A stretch of 8,248 nucleotides of DNA from a bacterium (GTDB lineage: Bacteria > Bacteroidota > Bacteroidia > Bacteroidales > UBA932). The stretch lies in assembly GCA_004561775.1 (NCBI GenBank), contig SFUD01000025.1:1-8248 (forward strand), read 5' to 3'. Each line of letters begins with the position of its first letter. Within the stretch, counting starts at the first letter, position 1. Under the pieces are notes generated by a model, which was given only the letters and a program-made list of their open reading frames with translations, was not told the DNA's origin and did not search any database. A program made the position numbers and the translations under genes. Below, one piece after another: positions 1-7,671 of the stretch.

Positions 1-1
1 G

Positions 2-2194
2 ATGAGACACTTTAATATGATACAGATATTTGCCAAGGTGACAGCAGTTATATGCGCCCTCATCATGGTTGGCACACAAGGCTATTCAAAGGTCAAGGTT
101 GTAAAATGTAATCCAAAGGCATCCACCTCTTTTGCAATCTTTGTTGACCAGAAGACCTACGACTCCTGCAAGGAGGAGATTGATGCCTACAGAGATGTTC
201 TTCAGAGCGAGGGGCTGGGAACATACATTCTCTCCTCCCAGTGGGAAAAGCCTGAAGATGTAAAGGCAGAGATTAAGTCACTTGTAAAGAAGAGTCCCCG
301 TCTTGAGGGTATGGTCTTTATAGGCGACATACCTGTTGTAAGGGTAAAACGCGCGCAGATGATGACAACTGCATTCAAGATGAATGAGAATACCTTCCCA
401 ACATCCGAGACCGCAGTTACATCTGACCGCTTCTACGACGACCTCAACCTTACCTTTGAGTTTATTGGAAGAGACAGCACCAACAGCCGCCACTTCTTCT
501 ACAACCTTACAAGCGACGGCGCGGTAAGACTTGAGTCCACACTCTACTCTGCCCGCATAATGGTCCCGAAGGATTTTCCGGGAGACCACACAGAGGTTCT
601 GAAGAGATACCTTAAGAGAGTTGTGGCAGCGCACAAAGAGAGCAACCCGCTGGACAATATGACCTTCTTTGCAGGTCACGGCTACAATTCAGACTGTCTT
701 ACAGCCTGGAGGCAGCAGCCTATAATGTTCCGCGAATGCTTCCCGCTTGCATTTGAAAAGTCCAGCGGAAATATGTTCTACAACTTCCGCCAGAACCCAT
801 ATATGAAATTCAAACTCTTTAACGAGATTCAGCGCCCGGAGAGAGACATTTTCCTCTTCTACGAGCACGGAGCGCCGGATACACAATACATTAACGGTTC
901 CTACCCTGCAAACAACTACGGCGAGAATCTGGAACTCTTCAGAAGAGATGTGCGCAAGGCCTACAAGAGACTTGCACGCAAGAGCGTAGAGAGAGCAGAG
1001 AAGATGATAGATGATGTATGCAAAGAGTACAACTTTAGCAGAGAGTCATTCTCTAAAGAGGCAATGGAGGCCGAGAGGGTAAATGACTCCCTTGCAAATG
1101 CAAACATCAACATTCTTCTTAAAGATATAGAGAAGCTTAAGACAGGTGCAAAGGTTGTAATCTTTAACGCCTGCTACAACGGCTCGTTCCAGGAGCCTGG
1201 TTTTGTTGCAGGATACCATCTCTTTAACGACGGCAACTGCATTGTTACACAGGGAAATACCGTAAATGTGCTGCAGGACAAATGGGCAGACCAGCTGATA
1301 GGCCTTCTCTCACTTGGAGTAAGAGCCGGCTTCTGGCAGAAAGAGATAGCATTCCTGGAGTCACATATGATTGGTGACCCTACCTACAGATTCTCTCCTC
1401 ATTGCAGCGCCAAAGAGAGCAAAGAGCTTAACCTTGCACTTGCAAATGTACGCCAGGGAGGCACCGCCTACTGGAGAGGACTTCTCAACCATACAGACCC
1501 TATAATGAGGGCTGTAGCCATAAGAGAGCTTGGCAAGATTAAGGGAATAACCTCTGCAGAGCTTGAGAAGATCTACTTTACAGAGAAATCCTGGATTGTC
1601 CGCCATCAGGCCCTCTGGGGAATCACACCATTTGGGGACGAGGCAGCCGTAAGAGTAGTGAAGGCAGGCCTGGAGGACCCGTATGAGATGATACGCCGCC
1701 AATCCTCATCCTTTGCAGCAAAGATGGGTAATGGAGAACTTGCTCCGGTTGTTGCAAGGACTATGGAGGAGCAGAACGACTCATATAGGATAAACTATCA
1801 GTCGGGCTCAACCATAACCCTCTTCGACCCTAAATTCCTTCCGGCAGAGGTTAGCAACAACAAGGCTCTCAAGTCCCGAATCAAGAGAAATGAGTCTATT
1901 CTCAAGAGCGTGCAGAACAAGAAAGAGGATGACAAGGAGAGGGAGTCCTCCATAAGGAGCCTCCGCAACTATCAGCTGCACGCCTGGGCTCCGGAGTTTG
2001 TGGAGATGGCAAAAGATAGTTCGGAGAGCGAGTACCTGAGACTTGTAATGATAGAGGCGCTTGGCTGGTTCAACTACTCATACCAGAGAGATATGATAGC
2101 CGACCAACTGGAGCAACTTATGAAAAATGAGAAACTTACCCCAAGAATGAAGGACGAGGTGGTTAAGAGCATAAAGAGGCTCAGGTGGGAATAA
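2..2194 (+). CDS. Exported caspase/gingipain-like (C25-type, clan CD) protein with C-terminal HEAT-like repeats
   Basis: This is a 730-residue protein, probably a secreted or periplasmic cysteine-peptidase homologue; its substrate is unknown. The N-terminus carries a signal peptide: basic residues, then a hydrophobic core at about residues 12-25, with cleavage likely near 25-30. The core is gingipain-like: a beta strand with FIGDIPVV (about 106-113), an SDRFYDDL segment (about 141-148), then FLFYEHGAP with candidate catalytic His289, and the hydrophobic strand VVIFNAC ending in candidate nucleophile Cys391. The Cys is followed by YNGSF and, later, by a GDPTYRF motif (about 458-464) that closes the domain. 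His-Gly and strand-Cys is the clan CD signature. A charged helical stretch of roughly 70-80 residues separates His from Cys, longer than I would expect. Residues about 490-730 are helical pairs resembling HEAT repeats (for example, DPIMRAVAIRELGKI). No sorting domain is evident at the C-terminus. The ATG at base 2 is adopted, but base 17 (Met6) is possible and a start upstream of the window cannot be excluded. Family level is fairly sure; peptidase activity is inferred. Confidence 0.75.
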   Translation: MRHFNMIQIFAKVTAVICALIMVGTQGYSKVKVVKCNPKASTSFAIFVDQKTYDSCKEEIDAYRDVLQSEGLGTYILSSQWEKPEDVKAEIKSLVKKSPRLEGMVFIGDIPVVRVKRAQMMTTAFKMNENTFPTSETAVTSDRFYDDLNLTFEFIGRDSTNSRHFFYNLTSDGAVRLESTLYSARIMVPKDFPGDHTEVLKRYLKRVVAAHKESNPLDNMTFFAGHGYNSDCLTAWRQQPIMFRECFPLAFEKSSGNMFYNFRQNPYMKFKLFNEIQRPERDIFLFYEHGAPDTQYINGSYPANNYGENLELFRRDVRKAYKRLARKSVERAEKMIDDVCKEYNFSRESFSKEAMEAERVNDSLANANINILLKDIEKLKTGAKVVIFNACYNGSFQEPGFVAGYHLFNDGNCIVTQGNTVNVLQDKWADQLIGLLSLGVRAGFWQKEIAFLESHMIGDPTYRFSPHCSAKESKELNLALANVRQGGTAYWRGLLNHTDPIMRAVAIRELGKIKGITSAELEKIYFTEKSWIVRHQALWGITPFGDEAAVRVVKAGLEDPYEMIRRQSSSFAAKMGNGELAPVVARTMEEQNDSYRINYQSGSTITLFDPKFLPAEVSNNKALKSRIKRNESILKSVQNKKEDDKERESSIRSLRNYQLHAWAPEFVEMAKDSSESEYLRLVMIEALGWFNYSYQRDMIADQLEQLMKNEKLTPRMKDEVVKSIKRLRWE

Positions 2195-2274
2195 TTGTCA
2201 TAATTTTGTAATATCTTCGCCTGCAATTATTATGTAAATAACACTATCTTCGCAACCAAATACTTTATATAAAT
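2195..2274 (+). promoter_or_regulatory. Intergenic promoter region for the two-component/transporter genes
   Basis: This AT-rich 80-bp gap precedes the response regulator. TATCTTCG at 2245-2252 resembles the Bacteroidetes -7 element (TAnnTTTG) with one mismatch. It lies 22 nt before the ATG, similar to the 25 nt between the -7 element and ATG proposed for fba. The same 9-mer, TATCTTCGC, also occurs at 2212-2220, exactly 33 bp upstream. A perfect TAnnTTTG match, TAATTTTG, is at 2201-2208. None of the three has a clear TTTG at the expected -33 distance. I see no good Shine-Dalgarno sequence and no strong terminator for the upstream gene. That a promoter lies here is likely; which element is used is uncertain. 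Confidence 0.45.
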
Positions 2275-2994
2275 ATGAAGATTTTGGTTGTAGATGACGA
2301 GCAGGATATATGTGAGATTCTTCAGTTCAATCTGGAGATGGAAGGATATGAGGTAACTACAGCAAACTCCGCAGAGGAGGTGCTGGAGTTACCTCTCTCT
2401 TCTTTTGACATAATCCTTCTGGATGTTATGATGGGCGAAATCTCGGGCTTCCAGCTGGCAAAGAGAATAAGAGAGAACAGCGCAACATCCAGCATACCCA
2501 TAATATTCATAATCGCTCTGGATGATGAGGAGCACACCGTAAAGGGCCTGGAGCTTGGCGCAGACGATTATATGAAAAAACCCCTCTCCATAAAAGAGGT
2601 GAAGGCAAGAATAAAGGCCGTACTAAGAAGAGCAAAATTCAAAGAGCAGCAAAAGAGCAACGCCTCCAATGGCACCAAGGAGACTCCGGCAACAATAAAC
2701 TACCAAGGCATCTGCATAAAGAGCCTCTCCAAGAGCTGCACAATAGATGGAGTGGCTGTACAACTTACAAAATTGGAGTTTGAACTGCTTCTGCTCTTCC
2801 TCTCCAATCCCGATACGGTCTTCAGCAGAGATGAGCTTCTCTGCAGATGCTGGCCTTCGGACACTTATGTTCTGGACCGTACGGTAGATGTAAATATTAC
2901 CAGATTGCGCAAAAAGATAGGGCAATACGGCAAACAACTAAAGACACGTTTTGGATATGGCTATGTTTTTGAAACAGAGATCGTTCAAGAATAA
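2275..2994 (+). CDS. OmpR/PhoB-family response regulator
   Basis: This 239-residue DNA-binding response regulator is presumably phosphorylated by the overlapping downstream histidine kinase. The receiver domain spans about residues 1-120: the acidic pair is Asp7/Asp8, the phosphoacceptor is Asp50 in IILLDVMMG, and the conserved lysine is Lys102 in YMKKP. The conserved Thr/Ser at the end of beta-4 (normally in a T-A context) is replaced: the sequence reads PIIFIIALDDE, giving Ile80. A linker rich in Lys, Gln, Ser and Asn follows (about 121-138). The winged-helix output domain covers about 140-237, with LTKLEFELLLLF, a recognition-helix region DRTVDVNITRLRKKI and a final RFGYGYVFE hairpin. Length is normal for the family. 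The ATG at 2275 fits the start of the receiver fold exactly. The linkage to a PhoR-like kinase and a phosphate transporter suggests a PhoB-like role (inference); a general regulator such as RprY is the alternative. Confidence 0.9.
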   Translation: MKILVVDDEQDICEILQFNLEMEGYEVTTANSAEEVLELPLSSFDIILLDVMMGEISGFQLAKRIRENSATSSIPIIFIIALDDEEHTVKGLELGADDYMKKPLSIKEVKARIKAVLRRAKFKEQQKSNASNGTKETPATINYQGICIKSLSKSCTIDGVAVQLTKLEFELLLLFLSNPDTVFSRDELLCRCWPSDTYVLDRTVDVNITRLRKKIGQYGKQLKTRFGYGYVFETEIVQE

Positions 2995-4423
2995 TCTCTT
3001 TGTAAGCATCGGAGGTATATTCATCCTCTTTGCACTCTGCTTTGGCGGATATCAGTATCACAGAGAGAAACGCTTCAAGATAGATATCCTGCACTCCAGG
3101 CTGCAGATGTACAACTATGAGATGATGCAGAGCCTTGGCAGTGAAAAGATTACAGAGAGAGCACCATTTATGGAATATGTGCAGAAGCATAATCTGCACG
3201 GGCTAAGGATTACAATAATAGACACCACAGGCAGGGTGCTGCAGGAGAGCAATTCCAACGCGCCGGACTCTCTGGGCAACCACCTGCAGAGAGTTGAGAT
3301 AGCCGCAGCCCTAAAATCGGGAAGCGGATATGATATTATGAGAAGGTCTGCATACACAAATGAGACCTACTTCTACTCTGCCACCCGCTTTGGCAACATA
3401 ATTGTGCGCTCTGCGGTACCATACTCAATAGAGCTTACAGAGTCGCTCACAGCAGACAACAGTTATATATACTATGCAATATTGCTCACACTGCTGCTTG
3501 TGCTGGCGCTCTACTACAACACCTCCCGCGTGGCACGCCACATAGGCTATCTAAAGGAGTTTGCGCGCAAGGCAGAAGAGGGGCAGGAGTTGGACCACGA
3601 GCTGGAGCGGCAGCTTCCCGATGATGAACTTGGGGATATAAGCCATACCATAATCTCCCTCTACTGGAAGCAGCAGCACTCCGAGCGCGAGAAGAACAGG
3701 ATAAAGAGGCAGCTTACCCAAAATATGGCGCACGAACTTAAAACACCCGCATACAGCATACACGGCTATCTGGAGAGCATTCTTGAGCATCCCGATATGG
3801 ACCCAGAGCGCCGTCAGCACTTCCTTGAGAGATGCTATGTACAGAGCGAGCGCATGAGCAAGCTTCTTGTAGATATGGCAGCCCTTACAAAACTGGACGA
3901 TATGGAGGAGGATGCCAAAACAACGGGCGGATTGTGGCGCAAAAGAGACCAGGAGAGCCCTGTAAATATAAACAGTCTTATAGGCGAAGTGCTGGAGGAT
4001 ACAGACCTGCAATTGCAAGAGAAGGGGATTAAAGTCTCCACCCTGCTGCCAGATGATATTCTGATTTATGGAGACTCAAGCCTTCTCTACAGCATCTTCC
4101 GCAATATTATAGACAACTCCATTGCCTATGCCACAGGAGCGACAGAGATAAAAATAGAGTGCAGAGAAGCAGAGGATTCTTTCGGCAAAAGAGTATATCA
4201 CTTTGCCATAAGCGACAACGGCATTGGTGTAGACCCTAAAAATATGCTCCATCTCTTTGAGCGTTTCTACAGAACAGACAAGGGCAGAAGCCGCAAGCTT
4301 GGCGGTACAGGACTTGGTCTTGCAATTGTAAAGAATGCAGCAGCGGCACACGGAGGAAAGGCGTGGGCAGAGCCTACCCCCGGCGGCGGACTTACAATAA
4401 GATTTTCACTCACAAAAGAATAG
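2957..4423 (+). CDS. Membrane sensor histidine kinase, PhoR-like
   Basis: This is an inner-membrane kinase of about 488 residues (numbered from the ATG at 2957). TM1 is at about 12-31 and TM2 at about 169-188. They enclose a roughly 130-residue extracytoplasmic domain with a PhoR-like pattern: LRITIIDTTGRVLQES, then NHLQRVEIAAAL, and a strand IIVRSAVPYSIEL. The cytoplasmic part has a HisKA helix with phosphoacceptor His259 in NMAHELKTP. The ATPase domain has an N box (FRNIIDNS), G1 box (SDNGIGVD), F box (LFERFYR) and G2 box (LGGTGLGLAIV). All catalytic motifs look intact. The gene overlaps the response regulator by 32-38 nt in another frame, which implies translational coupling. In-frame starts are TTG 2951, ATG 2957 and ATG 2963; either ATG is more likely than TTG. 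The transporter gene follows after 30 bp. Phosphate sensing is inferred from the sensor pattern and neighbour. Confidence 0.88.
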   Translation: MAMFLKQRSFKNNLFVSIGGIFILFALCFGGYQYHREKRFKIDILHSRLQMYNYEMMQSLGSEKITERAPFMEYVQKHNLHGLRITIIDTTGRVLQESNSNAPDSLGNHLQRVEIAAALKSGSGYDIMRRSAYTNETYFYSATRFGNIIVRSAVPYSIELTESLTADNSYIYYAILLTLLLVLALYYNTSRVARHIGYLKEFARKAEEGQELDHELERQLPDDELGDISHTIISLYWKQQHSEREKNRIKRQLTQNMAHELKTPAYSIHGYLESILEHPDMDPERRQHFLERCYVQSERMSKLLVDMAALTKLDDMEEDAKTTGGLWRKRDQESPVNINSLIGEVLEDTDLQLQEKGIKVSTLLPDDILIYGDSSLLYSIFRNIIDNSIAYATGATEIKIECREAEDSFGKRVYHFAISDNGIGVDPKNMLHLFERFYRTDKGRSRKLGGTGLGLAIVKNAAAAHGGKAWAEPTPGGGLTIRFSLTKE

Positions 4424-4453
4424 TACTTTGTAACAATATAAATAACTATACAG

Positions 4454-6751
4454 ATGAGTACAATGTTTTTGGGAATTGTGATATTCCTCATTCTTCTGGC
4501 CATCTTCGACCTCTTTGTAGGAGTAAGCAACGATGCGGTAAACTTTATGAGTTCTGCCGTGGGCGCCAAGGTGGCAAGTTTCAGGACAATTATTATCATA
4601 GCATCTATAGGAGTCTTTGCCGGAGCGGCTATGAGCAACGGTATGATGGATATTGCCAGACACGGCATTATGGTGCCTATGCACTTCTCCTTTTACGATG
4701 TTATAACCCTCTTCCTGGCGGTAATGGTAACGGATGTGGTCTTGCTGGATATCTTCAACACTATGGGATTGCCAACCTCCACCACAGTCTCTATGGTCTT
4801 TGAACTGCTGGGCGGAACTTGTGCTCTGGCTTTAATAAAGATTGCAGGCGGAGCAACAGATGCAGCAGGAGTTCCGCTCTCCCTTGGAGACCTTGTAAAT
4901 ACAGAGAAGGCCATCTCCGTAATACTTGGAATATTCCTAAGCGTGGCCATAGCCTTTATTCTTGGATCACTTGTTCAATGGATTGCCAGACTCCTCTTCA
5001 GCTTCACCTACGGCAAGGAGCGCGGATATAATCTTAAGATTGGAATATTTGGAGGCATCTCTGTAATAGCAATAATATGGTTTTTGCTAATCAACGGACT
5101 TAAGGGATCATCCTTTATGACACCGGAACTTAAGGCACTCATAAATGAGAATACCTGGCTTATACTTGGCGCAGGTGCGGGAGTCTTCAGCATAATAATG
5201 ACAGTATTGAGCATACTTAAAATAAATATCCTCAAATGCATTGTGCTGCTTGGAACCTTTGCCCTTGCAATGGCCTTTGCCGGAAACGACCTTGTAAACT
5301 TTGTTGGAGTGCCTCTTACAGGTTTGGAGTCCTTCCTGGATTACAGCAGGAATGGCATAGGAGATCCGCACAGCTTTACAATGGAGAGCCTTATGGGAAG
5401 CGCGCACACACCTATCATCTTCCTTGTTCTGGCAGGTGTAATAATGGTAATCTCCCTCATCTTCTCCAAAAAAGCGCAGAATGTGGTTAAGACCAGCGTG
5501 GACCTTGCAAGGCAGGATGGCGGCGACGAGATGTTTGGCAGCAGCCAGGTTGCCCGCACAATTGTAAGAAGTTCCACAAAATTTGCAAGCTCTACCGCAA
5601 GACTTGCGCCTCTCTCAATAAGGAGATGGGTTAACTCCCGATTCGACTCCTCTTCGGCGCGGCTGCCGGAGGGCGCGGCATTTGACCAGCTGCGCGCCTC
5701 TGTCAACCTTGTGCTTGCAGGTCTTCTTGTAGCCCTTGGAACCTCTATGAAATTGCCTCTCTCAACCACCTATGTAACCTTTATGGTGGCAATGGGTTCC
5801 AGCCTTGCAGACAGGGCTTGGGGAAGGGAGAGCGCAGTCTTCCGCATTACAGGAGTGATAAGCGTAATTGGAGGATGGTTCCTCACAGCAGGAATTGCCT
5901 TTGTAGTATGCGCCCTTATCAGCACTTTAATCTTCTACGGAGGACTGATTGCAATAATCATCTCCATTGCAATAGCAGTGGCACTGCTTATCCGCAGCAA
6001 TAAGAAATATGCAGAGAAGGCAAAAGAGATAAAGGAGGACGACCTCTTTACAGAGCTTATCCACTCCTCAGACCAGAAGAGAAATGCGCAACTGCTTTAT
6101 AAACATATACAGAGATACGACCTGCAGCACCTTGCATTCATAGCAGCCAACTACAAGAGCGCAACGGATGCCTTCTTTAACGAGGAGTACAGGCAACTCA
6201 AACGCTCTCTCTCCGAGATAGACGAAGAGCGTAAAAAACTTAAGAGGCAGAGGCGCAGGGAGATTATAGGAATAAGAAGGATAGACCCGCTGATTGCCGT
6301 AGAGTGCAACACCTGGTACTTCCTCTCCAACAACTCCATTGCACAGATGATGTATTGCCTCAAACGATTGAGTGAGCCTTGTGTGGAGCACCTTGCCAAC
6401 AACTTCTCCCCTGTTCCCGATGAGTACTCAGGACCATTCATTGCTATGCGCAACCAGACCATAAAGCTTATAGAGCGCAGCGGCGATTGGCTTGCCAAGG
6501 GCGGCTCGTTCCAGGAGGTGGACCTTATTATTAAGGATGCCAAGGCCATGCAGCAGTACCTCTCTTCATACAGAAAGACCATCATAGACTACCTCCAGAC
6601 CAACAGGTCAAATATAGAGTCTATGACAGTCTTCCTAAATCTTGTGCAGGAGAGCCAGGAGCTTGTACGCTCACTCAGGCATCAGCTGCGCGGAATTATC
6701 AAATTCCGTCAGGCTTTGTCGTTGGAACCAAGAACGTTAAGCACCTTGTGA
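4454..6751 (+). CDS. PiT-family inorganic phosphate transporter with PhoU-like C-terminal region
   Basis: This 765-residue inner-membrane protein probably carries inorganic phosphate, coupled to a cation. It contains the duplicated PiT signatures: GVSNDAVNF (about 23-31) with GLPTSTTVS (105-113) in the first half, and AFAGNDLVNFVG (274-285) with KLPLSTTYVT (433-442) in the second. About ten or more hydrophobic segments lie within 1-515. A soluble, basic and polar loop (about 338-412) separates the two membrane halves. After the last membrane segment comes a charged helical domain (about 518-750) that looks PhoU-like, so regulatory and transport functions may be joined in one chain. This long form is, to my knowledge, usual in Bacteroidetes. 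The ATG at 4454 starts directly before the first membrane helix; no strong Shine-Dalgarno is visible. It lies 30 bp after the kinase gene, with no terminator between, so co-transcription is likely. Its last 14 codons or so run antisense through the 3' end of fba. Confidence 0.88.
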   Translation: MSTMFLGIVIFLILLAIFDLFVGVSNDAVNFMSSAVGAKVASFRTIIIIASIGVFAGAAMSNGMMDIARHGIMVPMHFSFYDVITLFLAVMVTDVVLLDIFNTMGLPTSTTVSMVFELLGGTCALALIKIAGGATDAAGVPLSLGDLVNTEKAISVILGIFLSVAIAFILGSLVQWIARLLFSFTYGKERGYNLKIGIFGGISVIAIIWFLLINGLKGSSFMTPELKALINENTWLILGAGAGVFSIIMTVLSILKINILKCIVLLGTFALAMAFAGNDLVNFVGVPLTGLESFLDYSRNGIGDPHSFTMESLMGSAHTPIIFLVLAGVIMVISLIFSKKAQNVVKTSVDLARQDGGDEMFGSSQVARTIVRSSTKFASSTARLAPLSIRRWVNSRFDSSSARLPEGAAFDQLRASVNLVLAGLLVALGTSMKLPLSTTYVTFMVAMGSSLADRAWGRESAVFRITGVISVIGGWFLTAGIAFVVCALISTLIFYGGLIAIIISIAIAVALLIRSNKKYAEKAKEIKEDDLFTELIHSSDQKRNAQLLYKHIQRYDLQHLAFIAANYKSATDAFFNEEYRQLKRSLSEIDEERKKLKRQRRREIIGIRRIDPLIAVECNTWYFLSNNSIAQMMYCLKRLSEPCVEHLANNFSPVPDEYSGPFIAMRNQTIKLIERSGDWLAKGGSFQEVDLIIKDAKAMQQYLSSYRKTIIDYLQTNRSNIESMTVFLNLVQESQELVRSLRHQLRGIIKFRQALSLEPRTLSTL
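6691..6708. repeat. Perfect 7-bp inverted repeat abutting the fba stop codon
   Basis: CGGAATT, a 4-nt loop ATCA, then AATTCCG form a perfect stem-loop. It starts at the base immediately after the fba stop (TCA on the plus strand at 6709-6711) and lies inside the last codons of the phosphate transporter gene. In the fba direction it is not followed by a T run, so it is not a textbook intrinsic terminator. It could still protect the fba mRNA end or slow polymerase where the genes converge. A chance palindrome is also possible. Confidence 0.35.
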
Positions 6752-7671
6752 ATATAGAGCTCTTTGAGCTTCTCGCGTGCAGGACCAAGATACTTTCTTG
6801 GGTCAAACTCCTCCGGATGCTCAACAAATACCTTACGAACGGCGGCTGTCATTGCAAGACGGCCGTCTGAGTCTATATTAATCTTGCAAACAGCAGATTT
6901 TGCAGCCTCACGAAGCTGGTTCTCTGGAATACCTATAGAATCCTTGAGCGCACCGCCATATTTGTTAATCTCTGCCACTATATCCTGTGGAACGCTTGAA
7001 GAGCCGTGGAGAACAATCGGGAAGCCAGGGATTCTCTTCTCAATCTCGTGCAGGATATCCAGACGAATCTCCGGTTTCTGACCCGGTTTGAATTTGTAAG
7101 CGCCGTGAGAGGTACCAATTGAGATGGCAAGTGAATCCACACCTGTCTTCTTTACAAAATCCTCAACCTCCTCAGGACGGGTATATGTATGGTGCTCCGC
7201 CTTAACATCATCCTCTACGCCGGCAAGCACACCAAGCTCTCCCTCTACTGTAACATCGTACTGATGAGCATAATCAACCACCTTTTTGGTAAGAGCAACA
7301 TTATCCTCGTATGAGAGATGAGAACCATCTATCATTACAGAAGAGAAGCCCATCTCTATGCAGGATTTGCAAAGCTCAAAAGAATCGCCGTGATCCAAAT
7401 GAAGAACAATAGGAATATTGCATCCCAGCTCCTTTGCATACTCAACTGCGCCCTGCGCCATATATCTCAATATAGTCTGATTGGCATACTTTCTTGCACC
7501 GGCAGATACCTGAAGAATAACCGGCGACTTTGTCTCTACGCAAGCCTGAATAATAGCCTGCATCTGCTCCATGTTGTTGAAATTGAAGGCTGGAATAGCA
7601 TAGCCTCCCTTAACCGCTTTGGCAAACATCTCCCTGGTGTTTACCAATCCTAATTCTTTGTAAGAAACCAT
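6709..7671 (-). CDS. fba: Class II fructose-bisphosphate aldolase
   Basis: This domain of 320 residues (numbered from the ATG at 7671-7669) cleaves fructose 1,6-bisphosphate into dihydroxyacetone phosphate and glyceraldehyde 3-phosphate, or condenses them, in cytosolic glycolysis and gluconeogenesis. The zinc-enzyme motifs are complete. HLDHGDS holds catalytic Asp93 and zinc ligand His94; VEGELG has the acidic residues near 143-145; SIGTSHGAYK gives His189; VLHGSS gives His222. The KINIDSDGR motif near 263-271 binds substrate. The start MVSYKELGLVNTREMF matches the usual N-terminus of Bacteroidales aldolases as I recall it, and length is about normal. A promoter-like sequence sits 25 nt upstream. 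However, the frame stays open upstream and includes all of nadD, so this may be the C-terminal half of a fused protein. The stop lies within the 3' end of the convergent transporter gene. Confidence 0.93.
   Translation of the reverse strand: MVSYKELGLVNTREMFAKAVKGGYAIPAFNFNNMEQMQAIIQACVETKSPVILQVSAGARKYANQTILRYMAQGAVEYAKELGCNIPIVLHLDHGDSFELCKSCIEMGFSSVMIDGSHLSYEDNVALTKKVVDYAHQYDVTVEGELGVLAGVEDDVKAEHHTYTRPEEVEDFVKKTGVDSLAISIGTSHGAYKFKPGQKPEIRLDILHEIEKRIPGFPIVLHGSSSVPQDIVAEINKYGGALKDSIGIPENQLREAAKSAVCKINIDSDGRLAMTAAVRKVFVEHPEEFDPRKYLGPAREKLKELYIHKVLNVLGSNDKA

Noticed and set aside
278..1702. Several minus-strand open frames of 65-133 codons opposite the first gene
   Set aside because: They lie wholly antisense to a convincing protein, have no recognisable domains and no start signals. 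They are by-products of codon bias.
2195..2211. Terminator for the caspase-like gene
   Set aside because: Only a 4-bp AATT pairing around the stop is present, too weak and not followed by a proper T run.
3551..4018. A 155-codon minus-strand open frame opposite the kinase gene
   Set aside because: The plus-strand kinase has all catalytic motifs in this stretch, and the antisense translation resembles no family.
4424..4430. TACTTTG just after the kinase stop as a separate transporter promoter
   Set aside because: It is one base short of TAnnTTTG and has no -33 element at the right distance. Read-through from the upstream genes is simpler.
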